Assembly: GCF_011440305.1 (NCBI RefSeq)
Contig: NZ_JAAOIW010000014.1
Span: 1-64,000, forward strand
Reading direction: 5' to 3'
Source of the DNA: Paenibacillus agricola
GTDB lineage: Bacteria > Bacillota > Bacilli > Paenibacillales > NBRC-103111
Length of the DNA: 64,000 nt
A program made the translations under genes and the position numbers. How positions within the stretch are numbered: position 1 is the stretch's first letter; the number at the start of each line of letters is the position of its first letter. This document shows positions 1 to 7,544 of this stretch, piece by piece. The notes beneath the pieces were generated by a model. It made no database searches. It worked only from the letters and a program-made list of their open reading frames with translations, and had not been told where the DNA came from.

Positions 1-2
1 TC

Positions 3-1055
3 ACAACCGCCTATGGCAACTACCGGTATGCCTGCTTATTCACCAAACAAAAGACAGAATGCTTCCAGGAAGCCCATGCCCGGTTCTTCGGGCATGTAGG
101 TGGTGTGTACCAAACCCTTGTCTATGACAACATGAAAGTCGCCGTCAAAAGCTTTATAGGGGTAGAGAAAGAACCGACGGAAGCGCTTTTGCAGCTTTCT
201 ATTTATTATGGATTCCAGTTCCGGTTCTGTAATGTCCGCAGTGGAAATGAAAAAGGGCACGTAGAACGCACGGTGGAAGTGGCCCGCCGTAAAGCCTTCT
301 CGGTTCGGGATACATTTGATACCTTGGAGGAAGCGAACGCTTACTTGCTTGCGGTCTGTGGGAAGCTAAATGGTAAACCCCAGGATAGCCGCGAAGGGAA
401 AAGCGCAGAAGCCTGCCTGGAAGAAGAACGTTCTTGCCTGTTGCCGAAGATGCCCCTATTCGATGCGTCACGCAGCTTTTTCGCCCGTGTGGATAAGTAT
501 GCAACCGTCATTGTTGACCAGAACCATTACTCCGTACCGGATCATTTCGTCGGCCAATTAGCGATGGTCAAGGTCTATTCAGGCCGGATCCAATGCTTCC
601 ATGACGGTAGGCAAGTCGCAGAACATGCCCGGCTTGTGGGGTGCCACGAATGGCGTTTGGAGCTTAGCCATTACCTGGAAACCCTAAAGAAAAAACCTGG
701 TGCATTGGCCGGTAGCACGGCACTGCAGCAGGCACAAACAAAATGGAAAAACATCTATGAAACCTATTATACCAGACGGGAGAAAGATTTTGTAGAACTC
801 CTGCAAATGATTGCAGATGGAGTTACCCTCGTGGAGGTGGAGCATAGTGTGGCAGAGCTGTGCCGGATCCATCCGAGCCACGTAACTACCGATAAAATTA
901 AGGCGTTGTGTGCCAGGGCACGGGAAGTCCTGCCGCCACAAGCCTTGTCCTCACAAGAGTCCCAAGACATTGAGGCGCATGCCCAGCAACATCTGCGCCT
1001 ATATGACGAACTGTTCCAAACCCAGCCTGTACCGCCCAAGGAGGCCGTTGCATGA
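3..1055 (+). CDS. istA: IS21 family transposase IstA, C-terminal part (5' end outside window)
   Basis: This is the DDE transposase that cuts and joins the IS21 element. The frame is open from base 3, so the N-terminal helix-turn-helix and first catalytic Asp lie outside the window. The visible part starts in the RNase H-fold core: VYDNMKVAV carries the second catalytic Asp (about residue 43 of the visible part) and NEKGHVE carries the catalytic Glu. The C-terminal half (about 150-330) resembles the beta-barrel 'Mu transposase C-terminal' domain that follows the core in this family. It overlaps istB by 4 bases, which suggests translational coupling. Identification is firm; the exact IS name cannot be given. 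Confidence 0.92.
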   Translation, partial: TTAYGNYRYACLFTKQKTECFQEAHARFFGHVGGVYQTLVYDNMKVAVKSFIGVEKEPTEALLQLSIYYGFQFRFCNVRSGNEKGHVERTVEVARRKAFSVRDTFDTLEEANAYLLAVCGKLNGKPQDSREGKSAEACLEEERSCLLPKMPLFDASRSFFARVDKYATVIVDQNHYSVPDHFVGQLAMVKVYSGRIQCFHDGRQVAEHARLVGCHEWRLELSHYLETLKKKPGALAGSTALQQAQTKWKNIYETYYTRREKDFVELLQMIADGVTLVEVEHSVAELCRIHPSHVTTDKIKALCARAREVLPPQALSSQESQDIEAHAQQHLRLYDELFQTQPVPPKEAVA

Positions 1056-1831
1056 GCCAACTGTCACGCAAAGCGTGGATGGAAAAAGTGACCGCCTACA
1101 GCAAGGAATTGAGGCTGCCCATGATGGCCCAGCATCTGGAAATGCACGTACAAGAAGCGAACCAGCTGGACCTGTGTTATGAGGAATTTTTGGCGCACTT
1201 GTTGCAGAAAGAGTGTGATGCCCGGGCGGAGGCCGCACGTACCAGCCGCATTCGACTCGCCCAATTTACCCACAAGAAGTATTTGGAGGACCTGTCCCTT
1301 GTAGATTTGCCTGAGGATGCCCAGAAAAAGCTAAAGCATCTCCAGTCCTTAACCTTCATCGAGGAAGGCCGAAACGTCATTTTGTCCGGAAATCCAGGGA
1401 CCGGAAAAAGCCATATTGGGATCGGATTGGGCCTGAGGGCTTGCCAAGAAGGGTATAAAGTGTGGTTTACCACGGTCCCATTGCTCATTAACCAGATCAA
1501 GGAATGCCGCTCCCAGCAGACGCTGCGGGCCTTCCAGAACCGTTTTGAAAAATATGACCTGGTCATTGCCGATGAAATGGGCTATATCTCTTTTGACAAG
1601 GAAGGCTCCGAGTTGTTATTTACCCATCTGTCCCTTCGTGCAGGCCGAAAATCTACGATCATTACGACCAACTTATCCTTTGAGCGTTGGGGTGAAATTT
1701 TCCGTGACCCGGTCATGACCGCTGCGATGATTGACCGTTTGACCCATCAATCCTACCTTGTGAATATGAACGGAAATTCGTACCGGTTGAAGGAAACGAA
1801 GGAGTGGCTGCAAACTCAGCAATTAACTTAA
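1052..1831 (+). CDS. istB: IS21 family helper ATPase IstB
   Basis: IstB is the AAA+ ATPase that works with IstA in IS21 transposition by selecting and remodelling target DNA. The 259-residue length is normal. The Walker A motif GNPGTGKSH (about residues 112-120) and Walker B DLVIADEMG (about 169-177) are intact, and TTNLSFERWGEIF is the conserved sensor region. ATG at 1052 overlaps the end of istA. The reading frame is full length, so this copy looks potentially active. Confidence 0.95.
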   Translation: MSQLSRKAWMEKVTAYSKELRLPMMAQHLEMHVQEANQLDLCYEEFLAHLLQKECDARAEAARTSRIRLAQFTHKKYLEDLSLVDLPEDAQKKLKHLQSLTFIEEGRNVILSGNPGTGKSHIGIGLGLRACQEGYKVWFTTVPLLINQIKECRSQQTLRAFQNRFEKYDLVIADEMGYISFDKEGSELLFTHLSLRAGRKSTIITTNLSFERWGEIFRDPVMTAAMIDRLTHQSYLVNMNGNSYRLKETKEWLQTQQLT

Positions 1832-1833
1832 AA

Positions 1834-1912
1834 CCATGGCTGGATAGGCCTTTATTTTTTTGACGGAGTGGCTGGTTTTTAAATGACTACGTGGCTGGAT
1901 TTTCAGTTGACA
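1834..1912 (+). repeat. IS21 right-end repeats and terminus
   Basis: Three related copies of a TGGCTGG core sit at 1838, 1869 and 1892, each preceded by CA, AG or CG. The last is followed by ATTTTCAGTTGACA, ending at 1912. IS21-type ends contain several such direct repeats that bind the transposase. The outer border at 1912 is inferred from the TGTCAA terminus on the minus strand and from where the kinase reading frame stops resembling ComP. Confidence 0.6.
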
Positions 1913-3800
1913 AATACAGGTGCAGCTCGAAGCAGTTTTGGCGAAGATTCGTATTAATAATTTCTATGTAATCAATAATGCCCTTCATTTGCTCGATATC
2001 CTCTTGAGGAAAACGCGGCTTCTCAATCAGCGAAGTAAATCGTTTCTTCAGGAAAAATAAATCCTGCATGGTTGTATCATGGAGATCGCTCGCAATCCGC
2101 TTGCGCTCATCCTCCTGAAGCTCGAACATCAGCTTGCGGAACCAAAGCAGATCTTGGGCTGTTTGCTCATTGGGTATCTGTGAGGCGAGATGCTGCAACT
2201 TCAGGTTCAGCTTGTGGATCAAATGCATATTTTCCAAGCTTACGGCGAGGTAAGAAATTATAAAATTCAACCATTGGAGGTCTTCCTTGCTGAGAGTTGT
2301 GTTCGTTTTTTTATCCGTTAAGATCAAGTAGCTGGTGTAATCTTCATGGTGGTTAATTTCCAAATAGGTGAGTGAGGAGTGATCCCATTGCTCGTCCCTT
2401 ACTAATAGATCCACGGCCGATAAGGAAATGATACCTTCTGTAACGGTTTCTACTCGATCCTGATACTTAAACACAATGGCAGCACCAAATACTTGCAGCG
2501 TCTGGACAATATCGACGAGAACCATTTCTTTAAGCTCCCGGAAGCTGGTGATAAAACGCAGATTGCTAGCGATCTTTTTCAAGGCTTTATTGAGATAGTA
2601 TTTTCGCGGAAACATAATAGACTCTAGCTTTGTTGCGATATATTCAAACGAATACAAAACGAAAGTAAAGATCAGTAGGGTGCCAATAAAGCTGAATAAT
2701 ACATGCATCCACGAAACATCCTGCTGCAAAATTAGCGCATTGAGCGCGACGATCCCCAGACTTGGAAGGATGGAAAGCGATAAGGTGAACATAACACGAC
2801 GCAAAACGAGATCAATGTCGTAAAGCTTTTTGGCAAGGATCAAATAGGCAAAGGATAAGGGAAAGAACAGAATGAACCAGGATGTGTATAAGGAGCTAAC
2901 CCAATCATATCTGAATAATAATTGGGGAATGAAAGATAGGCAGGCAAAAGGAACGAAGGATATGATTAAGGCCCACCAGACAGTTTTTATCATTATGGAT
3001 AAGTGATAAGACTCTTTAGCATACTTGTAATAAACATACAGAAGGAAAGCAAAATTTAGCGTGAGACCTGTTAAAAAAAACGCAATTACAATGTTTTCGT
3101 AGAATGAGTAGAAATAATGGGCAACGTCTTCTATAAAAAACGTTTGTCTAAGTATAAATAATAGTAAGATGCTCATATATAAAGGTTTAACTATTTTTGA
3201 AAGAAACGATATTTTCACCTTTTCATTAAAAAATATGATTAAAAAATGTAGGAACAGAATAGGAAGAACCATCATTAAAGTAGATATACAAATTTTTCCG
3301 AGTGTATCGCCTCTCTGAGAGGCTCCTAAACTTGCAAAAATAAAGCCAATATTCATAAAAACGAGAGAAAGAAGACGTGCTGAGATAGAGTGTGGTGCTT
3401 TCCAATATAATAAAATGGCAAGGTATATAGTCAGAAGCTCCCCCAATAATGGAAGGACATCCGTGCTTGGAGCAGCTCGAACGTTGCCGACTATTACTTC
3501 AAACTCCTCGCCATTGCGGAAAATGGTGATGTTGTCTGCTTGATCAATTGATTTCCATTTTCGTATTGAGAAATAATCATTCGGATGCTCGCCATTAACT
3601 TTCTCGATCAGATCCCCAATTTGTAAATTCATTTTTAAGCTAGCACTATCCGTCTCTAGCGTTCGTATGGCCCATTCACTTTTTTCATTCTGTGACAGCA
3701 GTATACCTAAATACGGATATTGTAAAGTAATATAGGTAAGCCACCCATGCAAAATAACAAGTGAGATAAAGGTTAGCCTGAAAAAAAATTTAGATTCCAA
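1887..3800 (-). CDS. ComP-like quorum-sensing sensor kinase, 3' end cut off by IS21
   Basis: ComP is the membrane receptor kinase for the ComX pheromone; it phosphorylates ComA. Visible parts in order: a TM at about 7-27; a PDZ-like segment (about 35-105, with IGDLIEKVNGE); a block of about eight TM helices (about 115-390); a GAF-like region (about 405-545); and a dimerisation/phosphoacceptor helix with EDERKRIASDLHDTTMQDL, His574 being the expected phosphorylation site. The frame then ends seven residues after entering the IS21 terminus (S-T-E-N-P-A-T-stop from IS sequence). The whole HATPase_c domain, normally about 100 residues further on, is missing, so the product should lack kinase activity. 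The missing 3' part and a comA-like gene probably lie left of the IS element. Start ATG at 3800 is followed by a hydrophobic segment. It is divergent from the ComX-like gene. Confidence 0.85.
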   Translation of the reverse strand: MESKFFFRLTFISLVILHGWLTYITLQYPYLGILLSQNEKSEWAIRTLETDSASLKMNLQIGDLIEKVNGEHPNDYFSIRKWKSIDQADNITIFRNGEEFEVIVGNVRAAPSTDVLPLLGELLTIYLAILLYWKAPHSISARLLSLVFMNIGFIFASLGASQRGDTLGKICISTLMMVLPILFLHFLIIFFNEKVKISFLSKIVKPLYMSILLLFILRQTFFIEDVAHYFYSFYENIVIAFFLTGLTLNFAFLLYVYYKYAKESYHLSIMIKTVWWALIISFVPFACLSFIPQLLFRYDWVSSLYTSWFILFFPLSFAYLILAKKLYDIDLVLRRVMFTLSLSILPSLGIVALNALILQQDVSWMHVLFSFIGTLLIFTFVLYSFEYIATKLESIMFPRKYYLNKALKKIASNLRFITSFRELKEMVLVDIVQTLQVFGAAIVFKYQDRVETVTEGIISLSAVDLLVRDEQWDHSSLTYLEINHHEDYTSYLILTDKKTNTTLSKEDLQWLNFIISYLAVSLENMHLIHKLNLKLQHLASQIPNEQTAQDLLWFRKLMFELQEDERKRIASDLHDTTMQDLFFLKKRFTSLIEKPRFPQEDIEQMKGIIDYIEIINTNLRQNCFELHLYLSTENPAT

Positions 3801-3814
3801 CGCTATTTACCCCC

Positions 3815-3884
3815 TTGCTTTTTCATATTTTCTGATATAATAAAAATGTAATTAATGTAAATAATTGTAGAAAGGAGGTGGTAA
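3815..3884 (+). promoter_or_regulatory. Candidate promoter -10 and strong RBS for the ComX-like gene
   Basis: TATAAT at 3836-3841 is a perfect -10. TTGCTT at 3815-3820 is the best -35, but its 15-base spacing is short. AAAGGAGGTG at 3871-3880 is an optimal ribosome-binding site 5 bases before ATG 3886. The 85-base gap must also hold the promoter of the divergent kinase gene. Confidence 0.45.
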
Positions 3885-3885
3885 T

Positions 3886-4101
3886 ATGTCAACTGTTGTA
3901 TATTCTTCCGAACTACATCAAGTGATTCGTAATTTAAAACAAAGCGATCCTCAAGAAATTTCCAATTTGTTTAAAGATAGTAATTGGTTCCAAGCATGGT
4001 CTATCACAGCAGAAGAGGCTCAAAATATCGTAAAATTATTTTCCCAATCCGCTAAGGATTACATAAAGGGATCAAATGGGACAAACACTTCATGGCAATA
4101 A
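3886..4101 (+). CDS. Small ComX-like pheromone precursor candidate (71 aa)
   Basis: Not recognised by close identity, but its form matches ComX pre-peptides: 71 residues, no signal peptide, a helical acidic leader, a segment S-I-T-A-E-E-A-Q-N-I-V-K-L-F that aligns by eye with the conserved leader of Bacillus ComX (V-D-x-x-x-x-x-x-I-I-x-x-F/Y), and a short polar tail ending G-T-N-T-S-W-Q. In ComX the only essential residue of the mature 5-10-residue tail is a Trp near the C-terminus, which ComQ isoprenylates; here Trp70 is next to last. The gene lies head-to-head with a ComP-like receptor, has an excellent RBS and its own strong terminator. No comQ-like prenyltransferase is visible, so processing is unproven. 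The alternative is an unrelated small protein. Confidence 0.6.
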   Translation: MSTVVYSSELHQVIRNLKQSDPQEISNLFKDSNWFQAWSITAEEAQNIVKLFSQSAKDYIKGSNGTNTSWQ

Positions 4102-4126
4102 TTTTATTTCTTAATTTTACCAAAAA

Positions 4127-4180
4127 AATAAGAGATTGTATATTAGGACAAGTCCTATTATGCAATCTCTTATTGCTTTT
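4127..4180 (+). terminator. Strong intrinsic terminator after the ComX-like gene
   Basis: A perfect 12-bp stem (AATAAGAGATTG at 4127-4138 with CAATCTCTTATT at 4163-4174) encloses a second stem TAGGAC/GTCCTA. A T-rich stretch (GCTTTTTG) follows. It makes the ComX-like gene a single-gene transcript. Confidence 0.85.
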
Positions 4181-4450
4181 TGTCGATAGTCCAAGAATGC
4201 AAATATGTTTGTATGTTATTGCAAACATTTTGCGTGAGCCTTAATGATCAATCAGCAGATGAAAGATATAGGATGGCATTACCCTTGGATATATTACCCA
4301 ATAAGGGACCTTTGGACTATAAAGTAAAGATACAATCCTACCGAAGTAAAAGAGAAGGTAAACGACCTATATAGATAGGAACTGCGATTTTTTGTGAAAT
4401 AGTAGTTTTTAATGGGACCTTACTAGAGAGAAATAATCGGAGGATTAGAG
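4181..4450 (+). other. Intergenic region before the chemotaxis receptor, possible sigma-D promoter
   Basis: No supported gene here. TAAA at 4320-4323, 16 bases, then ACCGAAGT at 4340-4347 resembles the motility sigma factor (sigma-D) pattern TAAA-N15-GCCGATAT, with CCGA conserved. That would suit a chemotaxis receptor gene, but the match is partial. A TTG-started frame across 4180-4374 lacks an RBS and family features. Confidence 0.3.
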
Positions 4451-6193
4451 ATGAAGCTAACACTGTTTAAAAAATTGTTATTCAGTTTTTTTGTGATCTT
4501 GCTGCTATTGTCAGTCACAAGTATAACGGCCATTATGAACATGGGAACGATGGGCAACAAGTCGAAGCAAACCACGCAGGTAGGTCTGCCGAATGTCATC
4601 CTGCTCGGCAATCTGAACCATGAGCTGATGGAGCTCGACGATCTTATCCTGCGGATCCAGTTAAACCTGGAGGATCCATCGAATAACCAAGATTTGGGTG
4701 ATTCTATGAAAGGAAGCAGTGAAGTCGTCACCCAACCGGAAAATGCGAGGCGTATCTTCCAACAGATTCAAGCTAAAGTGGCAAAGATGGACGGAATAGC
4801 CTCACAAGCCAGTGATGGTAATCTTGTTAAATATTTTAATGAGAATTGGGGCAAATATGCAGCCTTGTTCCCCTCCCTCCTGAGTGCGGTAGAAAAGCAT
4901 GGACCAGAAGGGCTAGCGCTTATTCAGCAGGCCAATGGATATGTAACTGGATGCACAGTAGTGATTAATGAGCTCACGAAGAACAACCAGAAGTATGCAA
5001 ATGAATGGGGAGAAGAATTAACAGATTCCTATCGCACTGGTGTGATTTGGGTCATTATTCTCAGCGTGCTTGCCATTCTTTTAGGATTGGCGATTTCCTT
5101 TGTAATCGCGCGCCATGTTTCTTTGCCAATAAGGCAGATGAGCGTTGTTGCTAAGCGGGTGTCAGCTGGAGATTTATCGATTGCCTATGTAACCATGGCC
5201 CGACAGGATGAAATTGGCGATTTGAGTGGGGCTTTTGGGCAAATGACAGAGCATATGAAGCAAATGATCTTGAAAATTAATGAGCATGCCGGGTTAGTTG
5301 CCGTTTCGGCAGAGCAGCTTAAGACAAGCTCCGGGGAGATGCAGACGGCATCCCGGCAAATTGCCCAAACGGTTAAAGGTGTAGCGGAGGGTGCCAGCGA
5401 GCAAACCGTCAGCATGGAAGAAACCTCGCGTTCCATGGAGGAAGTGGGCGCAGGGATTGGGCGTCTTGCGGAGAATGCGTCGACCATTGCCGAAACGGTC
5501 GAATCGTCGAGGCTGCAAGCGGAAAACGGCGGTGCTTTGGTGCAAAAGACAGTCGAGCAAATGGACTCGATCAACGATTCCGTTTCACAAACGGATCAAT
5601 TGATCCAACTGCTGGACCATAAGTCGCAAGAGATTGGCAGCATTCTTCATGCGATCCAGGATGTTGCCCAGCAAACCAATCTGTTGGCGCTGAATGCGGC
5701 TATAGAGGCAGCACGCGCTGGCGACCAAGGGCTAGGCTTTGCTGTAGTCGCTACGGAGGTTCGCAAGCTAGCCGAGCAATCGCGCTTGTCCTCAGAGGAA
5801 ATTGCCTCCTTGCTAGGCGAGATCCAGTTGGGTATCAAAGAGTCAGCTAATGCCATGCTGAAGGTCAAAGAAGAGGTCATGACTGGAATCGCAAGCGTTC
5901 GTGAGACGGAGATCAACTTCGACCATATTCTGCAGTCCACATCGCTTATTGCTTCGCAGGTTCAGGAAATGGCGGCGACCTCGCAAGAAATGTCTGCGGG
6001 TGCGGAGCAAATTACGGCCTCGGTCTACCAGGTAGCCGACATTGCCAGAAGATCAGCCTCCGCCTCACAAGGCGTGTCTACCTCTGCGGAGCATCAATTC
6101 CAGGCTACAGAGGGTGTGCAGTCGTCAGCGCAGTCTTTATCCGAAATGACTGAAGAGCTGCACGAGCTTTTATCCCAGTTCAAGGTTTCATAA
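4451..6193 (+). CDS. Methyl-accepting chemotaxis protein
   Basis: A transmembrane chemoreceptor of 580 residues that passes ligand signals to CheA/CheW. TM1 is about residues 8-30. A periplasmic-type four-helix-bundle sensor (about 31-195) follows, then TM2 (about 196-217), HAMP (about 218-272, with P-I-R-Q-M) and a long cytoplasmic coiled coil. The signalling tip is clear: [18 protein letters not shown] and [16 protein letters not shown] (about 415-450). No CheR-tethering pentapeptide ends the protein (it ends QFKVS). ATG 4451 has CGGAGGATTAG just upstream. It stands alone, with a hairpin after it. The ligand cannot be predicted. Confidence 0.95.
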   Translation: MKLTLFKKLLFSFFVILLLLSVTSITAIMNMGTMGNKSKQTTQVGLPNVILLGNLNHELMELDDLILRIQLNLEDPSNNQDLGDSMKGSSEVVTQPENARRIFQQIQAKVAKMDGIASQASDGNLVKYFNENWGKYAALFPSLLSAVEKHGPEGLALIQQANGYVTGCTVVINELTKNNQKYANEWGEELTDSYRTGVIWVIILSVLAILLGLAISFVIARHVSLPIRQMSVVAKRVSAGDLSIAYVTMARQDEIGDLSGAFGQMTEHMKQMILKINEHAGLVAVSAEQLKTSSGEMQTASRQIAQTVKGVAEGASEQTVSMEETSRSMEEVGAGIGRLAENASTIAETVESSRLQAENGGALVQKTVEQMDSINDSVSQTDQLIQLLDHKSQEIGSILHAIQDVAQQTNLLALNAAIEAARAGDQGLGFAVVATEVRKLAEQSRLSSEEIASLLGEIQLGIKESANAMLKVKEEVMTGIASVRETEINFDHILQSTSLIASQVQEMAATSQEMSAGAEQITASVYQVADIARRSASASQGVSTSAEHQFQATEGVQSSAQSLSEMTEELHELLSQFKVS

Positions 6194-6248
6194 GGGAGTA
6201 GGGGCGGGCAATAGCACATCGGCATAGCTTATAATAACCGTACTACCA

Positions 6249-6286
6249 TAAAGAGGATCCTCCATCATCAGTGGGGATCCTCTTTA
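6249..6286 (+). terminator. Hairpin after the chemoreceptor gene, probable terminator
   Basis: A 12-bp perfect inverted repeat, TAAAGAGGATCC (6249-6260) with GGATCCTCTTTA (6275-6286). No T-run follows directly, so termination strength is uncertain. Confidence 0.6.
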
Positions 6287-6302
6287 TGAATTAAGCGGCT
6301 GG

Positions 6303-6377
6303 CGATTCAAAATTCGCTCAAGGTGGCAAAGCCGATAAACGCACGCCGGCAATCGCTGGAGCGGGCTTTTTTTGCTT
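6303..6377 (+). other. Structured leader or second terminator before the ECF sigma gene
   Basis: GCAAAGCC (6330-6337) can pair with GGGCTTTTTTTGC (about 6364-6376) around an inner CCGGC/GCTGG stem, with a T-run after it. It could be an intrinsic terminator or an attenuator for the sigma-factor operon. I could not match it to a riboswitch class. Confidence 0.35.
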
Positions 6378-6444
6378 ACTTGATTGGTTTGCCGATATGA
6401 TTGTCGATAAGTGCAGTGATTTTACACTAATGTTCGTCTATGTT

Positions 6445-7017
6445 ATGGAGAGGAGGGGGAGAACGATAACTGAAGAAACCGATTGGATTAAACGGATTGT
6501 GGCTGGCGACCACGAAGCATTTCGATTATTGATGGACAAGTACAACACCTATTTATTCCACGTTGCCTATTCTATACTGCGGTCCACTAAAGATGCAGAG
6601 GATGTTACACAGGAAGTGCTGCTCAAAATTTATGCTTCTCTCCCTCACTACCAGCATAAAGGGCTGAAAACCTGGATGACCCGGATTGCCATTAATAAAG
6701 CGATCGATTACAAGCGCTCCTTGGAGCGCAAGCGGGAACAGCTTACTGGCCAAATGGAAGAGCTGGACCTACCAGAAGCGTCGGAAACATCCGTAGAGGA
6801 TGAAGTGATATACGTCCAGCTCCAGCAGCGGGTCAAGGATTACTTGCACGAGATTCCGGACAATTACCGCCAAGTGGTCGTTGCCTACTATATTGAGGAT
6901 AAAAGCTATCAGGAAATTGCTAGCCAACAGGGTGTTGCAATCAAAACCGTAGAATCTAAGCTATACAGGGCCAAACAATGGATTCGCAAGCATTGGAAGG
7001 AGGAGGAGTGGAGATGA
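6445..7017 (+). CDS. ECF-type RNA polymerase sigma factor
   Basis: A group 4 (extracytoplasmic function) sigma-70 factor of about 190 residues. Region 2 has AGDHEAFRLLMDKYNTYLFHVAYSIL and the hallmark DAEDVTQEVLLKIY. Region 4 has LHEIPDNYRQVVVAYYIE and the helix-turn-helix SYQEIASQQGVAIKTVESKLYRAK. The start is unclear. ATG 6445 is in frame, but the best ribosome-binding site (AGGAGGGGG, 6451-6459) lies inside it, with ideal spacing to an ATA codon at 6466, after which the protein reads TEETDWIKRIV like a normal ECF N-terminus. An upstream ATG at 6397 is less likely. It is followed, with an ATGA overlap, by its anti-sigma gene. Confidence 0.9.
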   Translation: MERRGRTITEETDWIKRIVAGDHEAFRLLMDKYNTYLFHVAYSILRSTKDAEDVTQEVLLKIYASLPHYQHKGLKTWMTRIAINKAIDYKRSLERKREQLTGQMEELDLPEASETSVEDEVIYVQLQQRVKDYLHEIPDNYRQVVVAYYIEDKSYQEIASQQGVAIKTVESKLYRAKQWIRKHWKEEEWR

Positions 7018-7544
7018 GTCACGGTACATTGGAGCAATGGCTTGCCTACGTAGAACATAGACTTTCTGAGGGAGAAAGTGATACATGGGAACTGCATCTT
7101 GAGGCCTGTGATGCTTGTATGGAGCTGTATATACAAAGTTTGGAGCTTGCTTCAGCTGCTTATCCCTTGCTGCTTCATGAGGCGGCATTAGCGGATAACG
7201 TTATGAAAGCCATCCAGAGTAGCTATGACCGGCCAGCTGACAGCTTATCTAGGGACAAGGCAGCTTCCTCTATAAGCAAAAGGTGGAGCCTAGGAACATG
7301 GACTTGGACGCGACATCCTCTATTCCATTATACGGTGGCTGCCAGTATTACGATGCTGCTGATGGGCTCGGGGTTATTTCAATCCATTGCCGTTGGGGGG
7401 AGCCCAGAGGAGCCGCTAACTTCAGGCACCATGCAGGCGGAACCAGCACCTATGCCTATATCTGTTTCCCAACAATTGCTGGATAAAACAATCGTCATGC
7501 TGGACGCGATCCAGCCTAAACATGAGAGAGGGGGAAGTCGCTAA
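7014..7544 (+). CDS. Anti-sigma factor with zinc-finger (ZAS-like) N-terminus
   Basis: Probably binds and holds the preceding sigma factor at the membrane. The first 40 residues contain H-L-E-A-C-D-A-C, the HxxxCxxC core of zinc-binding anti-sigma domains. A single TM follows at about residues 100-122 (HPLFHYTVAASITMLLMGSG), then a short outside tail. ATG 7014 overlaps the sigma stop as ATGA and has GGAAGGAGGAG before it, which is better than the upstream in-frame ATG 6978. The gene order sigma/anti-sigma supports the role; the inducing signal is unknown. Confidence 0.82.
   Translation: MSHGTLEQWLAYVEHRLSEGESDTWELHLEACDACMELYIQSLELASAAYPLLLHEAALADNVMKAIQSSYDRPADSLSRDKAASSISKRWSLGTWTWTRHPLFHYTVAASITMLLMGSGLFQSIAVGGSPEEPLTSGTMQAEPAPMPISVSQQLLDKTIVMLDAIQPKHERGGSR

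Larger units (their letters stand above)
1..1912 (+). mobile_element. IS21-family insertion sequence, right part (left end outside window)
   Basis: The element holds istA (open at the window edge) and istB overlapping it by 4 bases, the standard IS21 arrangement. The right end is placed at 1912 because the sequence, read inward on the minus strand from there, begins TGTCAACTGAAAATCC, a typical IS21-type TGT...start. Three copies of a GTGGCTGG-type motif lie in the last 80 bases (about 1834-1848, 1866-1881, 1889-1906), as expected for the multiple transposase-binding repeats of IS21 ends. The base outside 1912 continues the ComP-like gene. The left end and any target-site duplication cannot be seen. 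Confidence 0.85.

Noticed and set aside
4180-4374. A 64-codon frame starting at TTG between the ComX-like gene's terminator and the chemoreceptor
   Set aside because: It begins inside the terminator region, has no ribosome-binding site and no recognisable sequence features.
6303-6377. A riboswitch before the ECF sigma gene
   Set aside because: The folded region has a T-run and stem like a terminator, and I could not match conserved positions of any known class.
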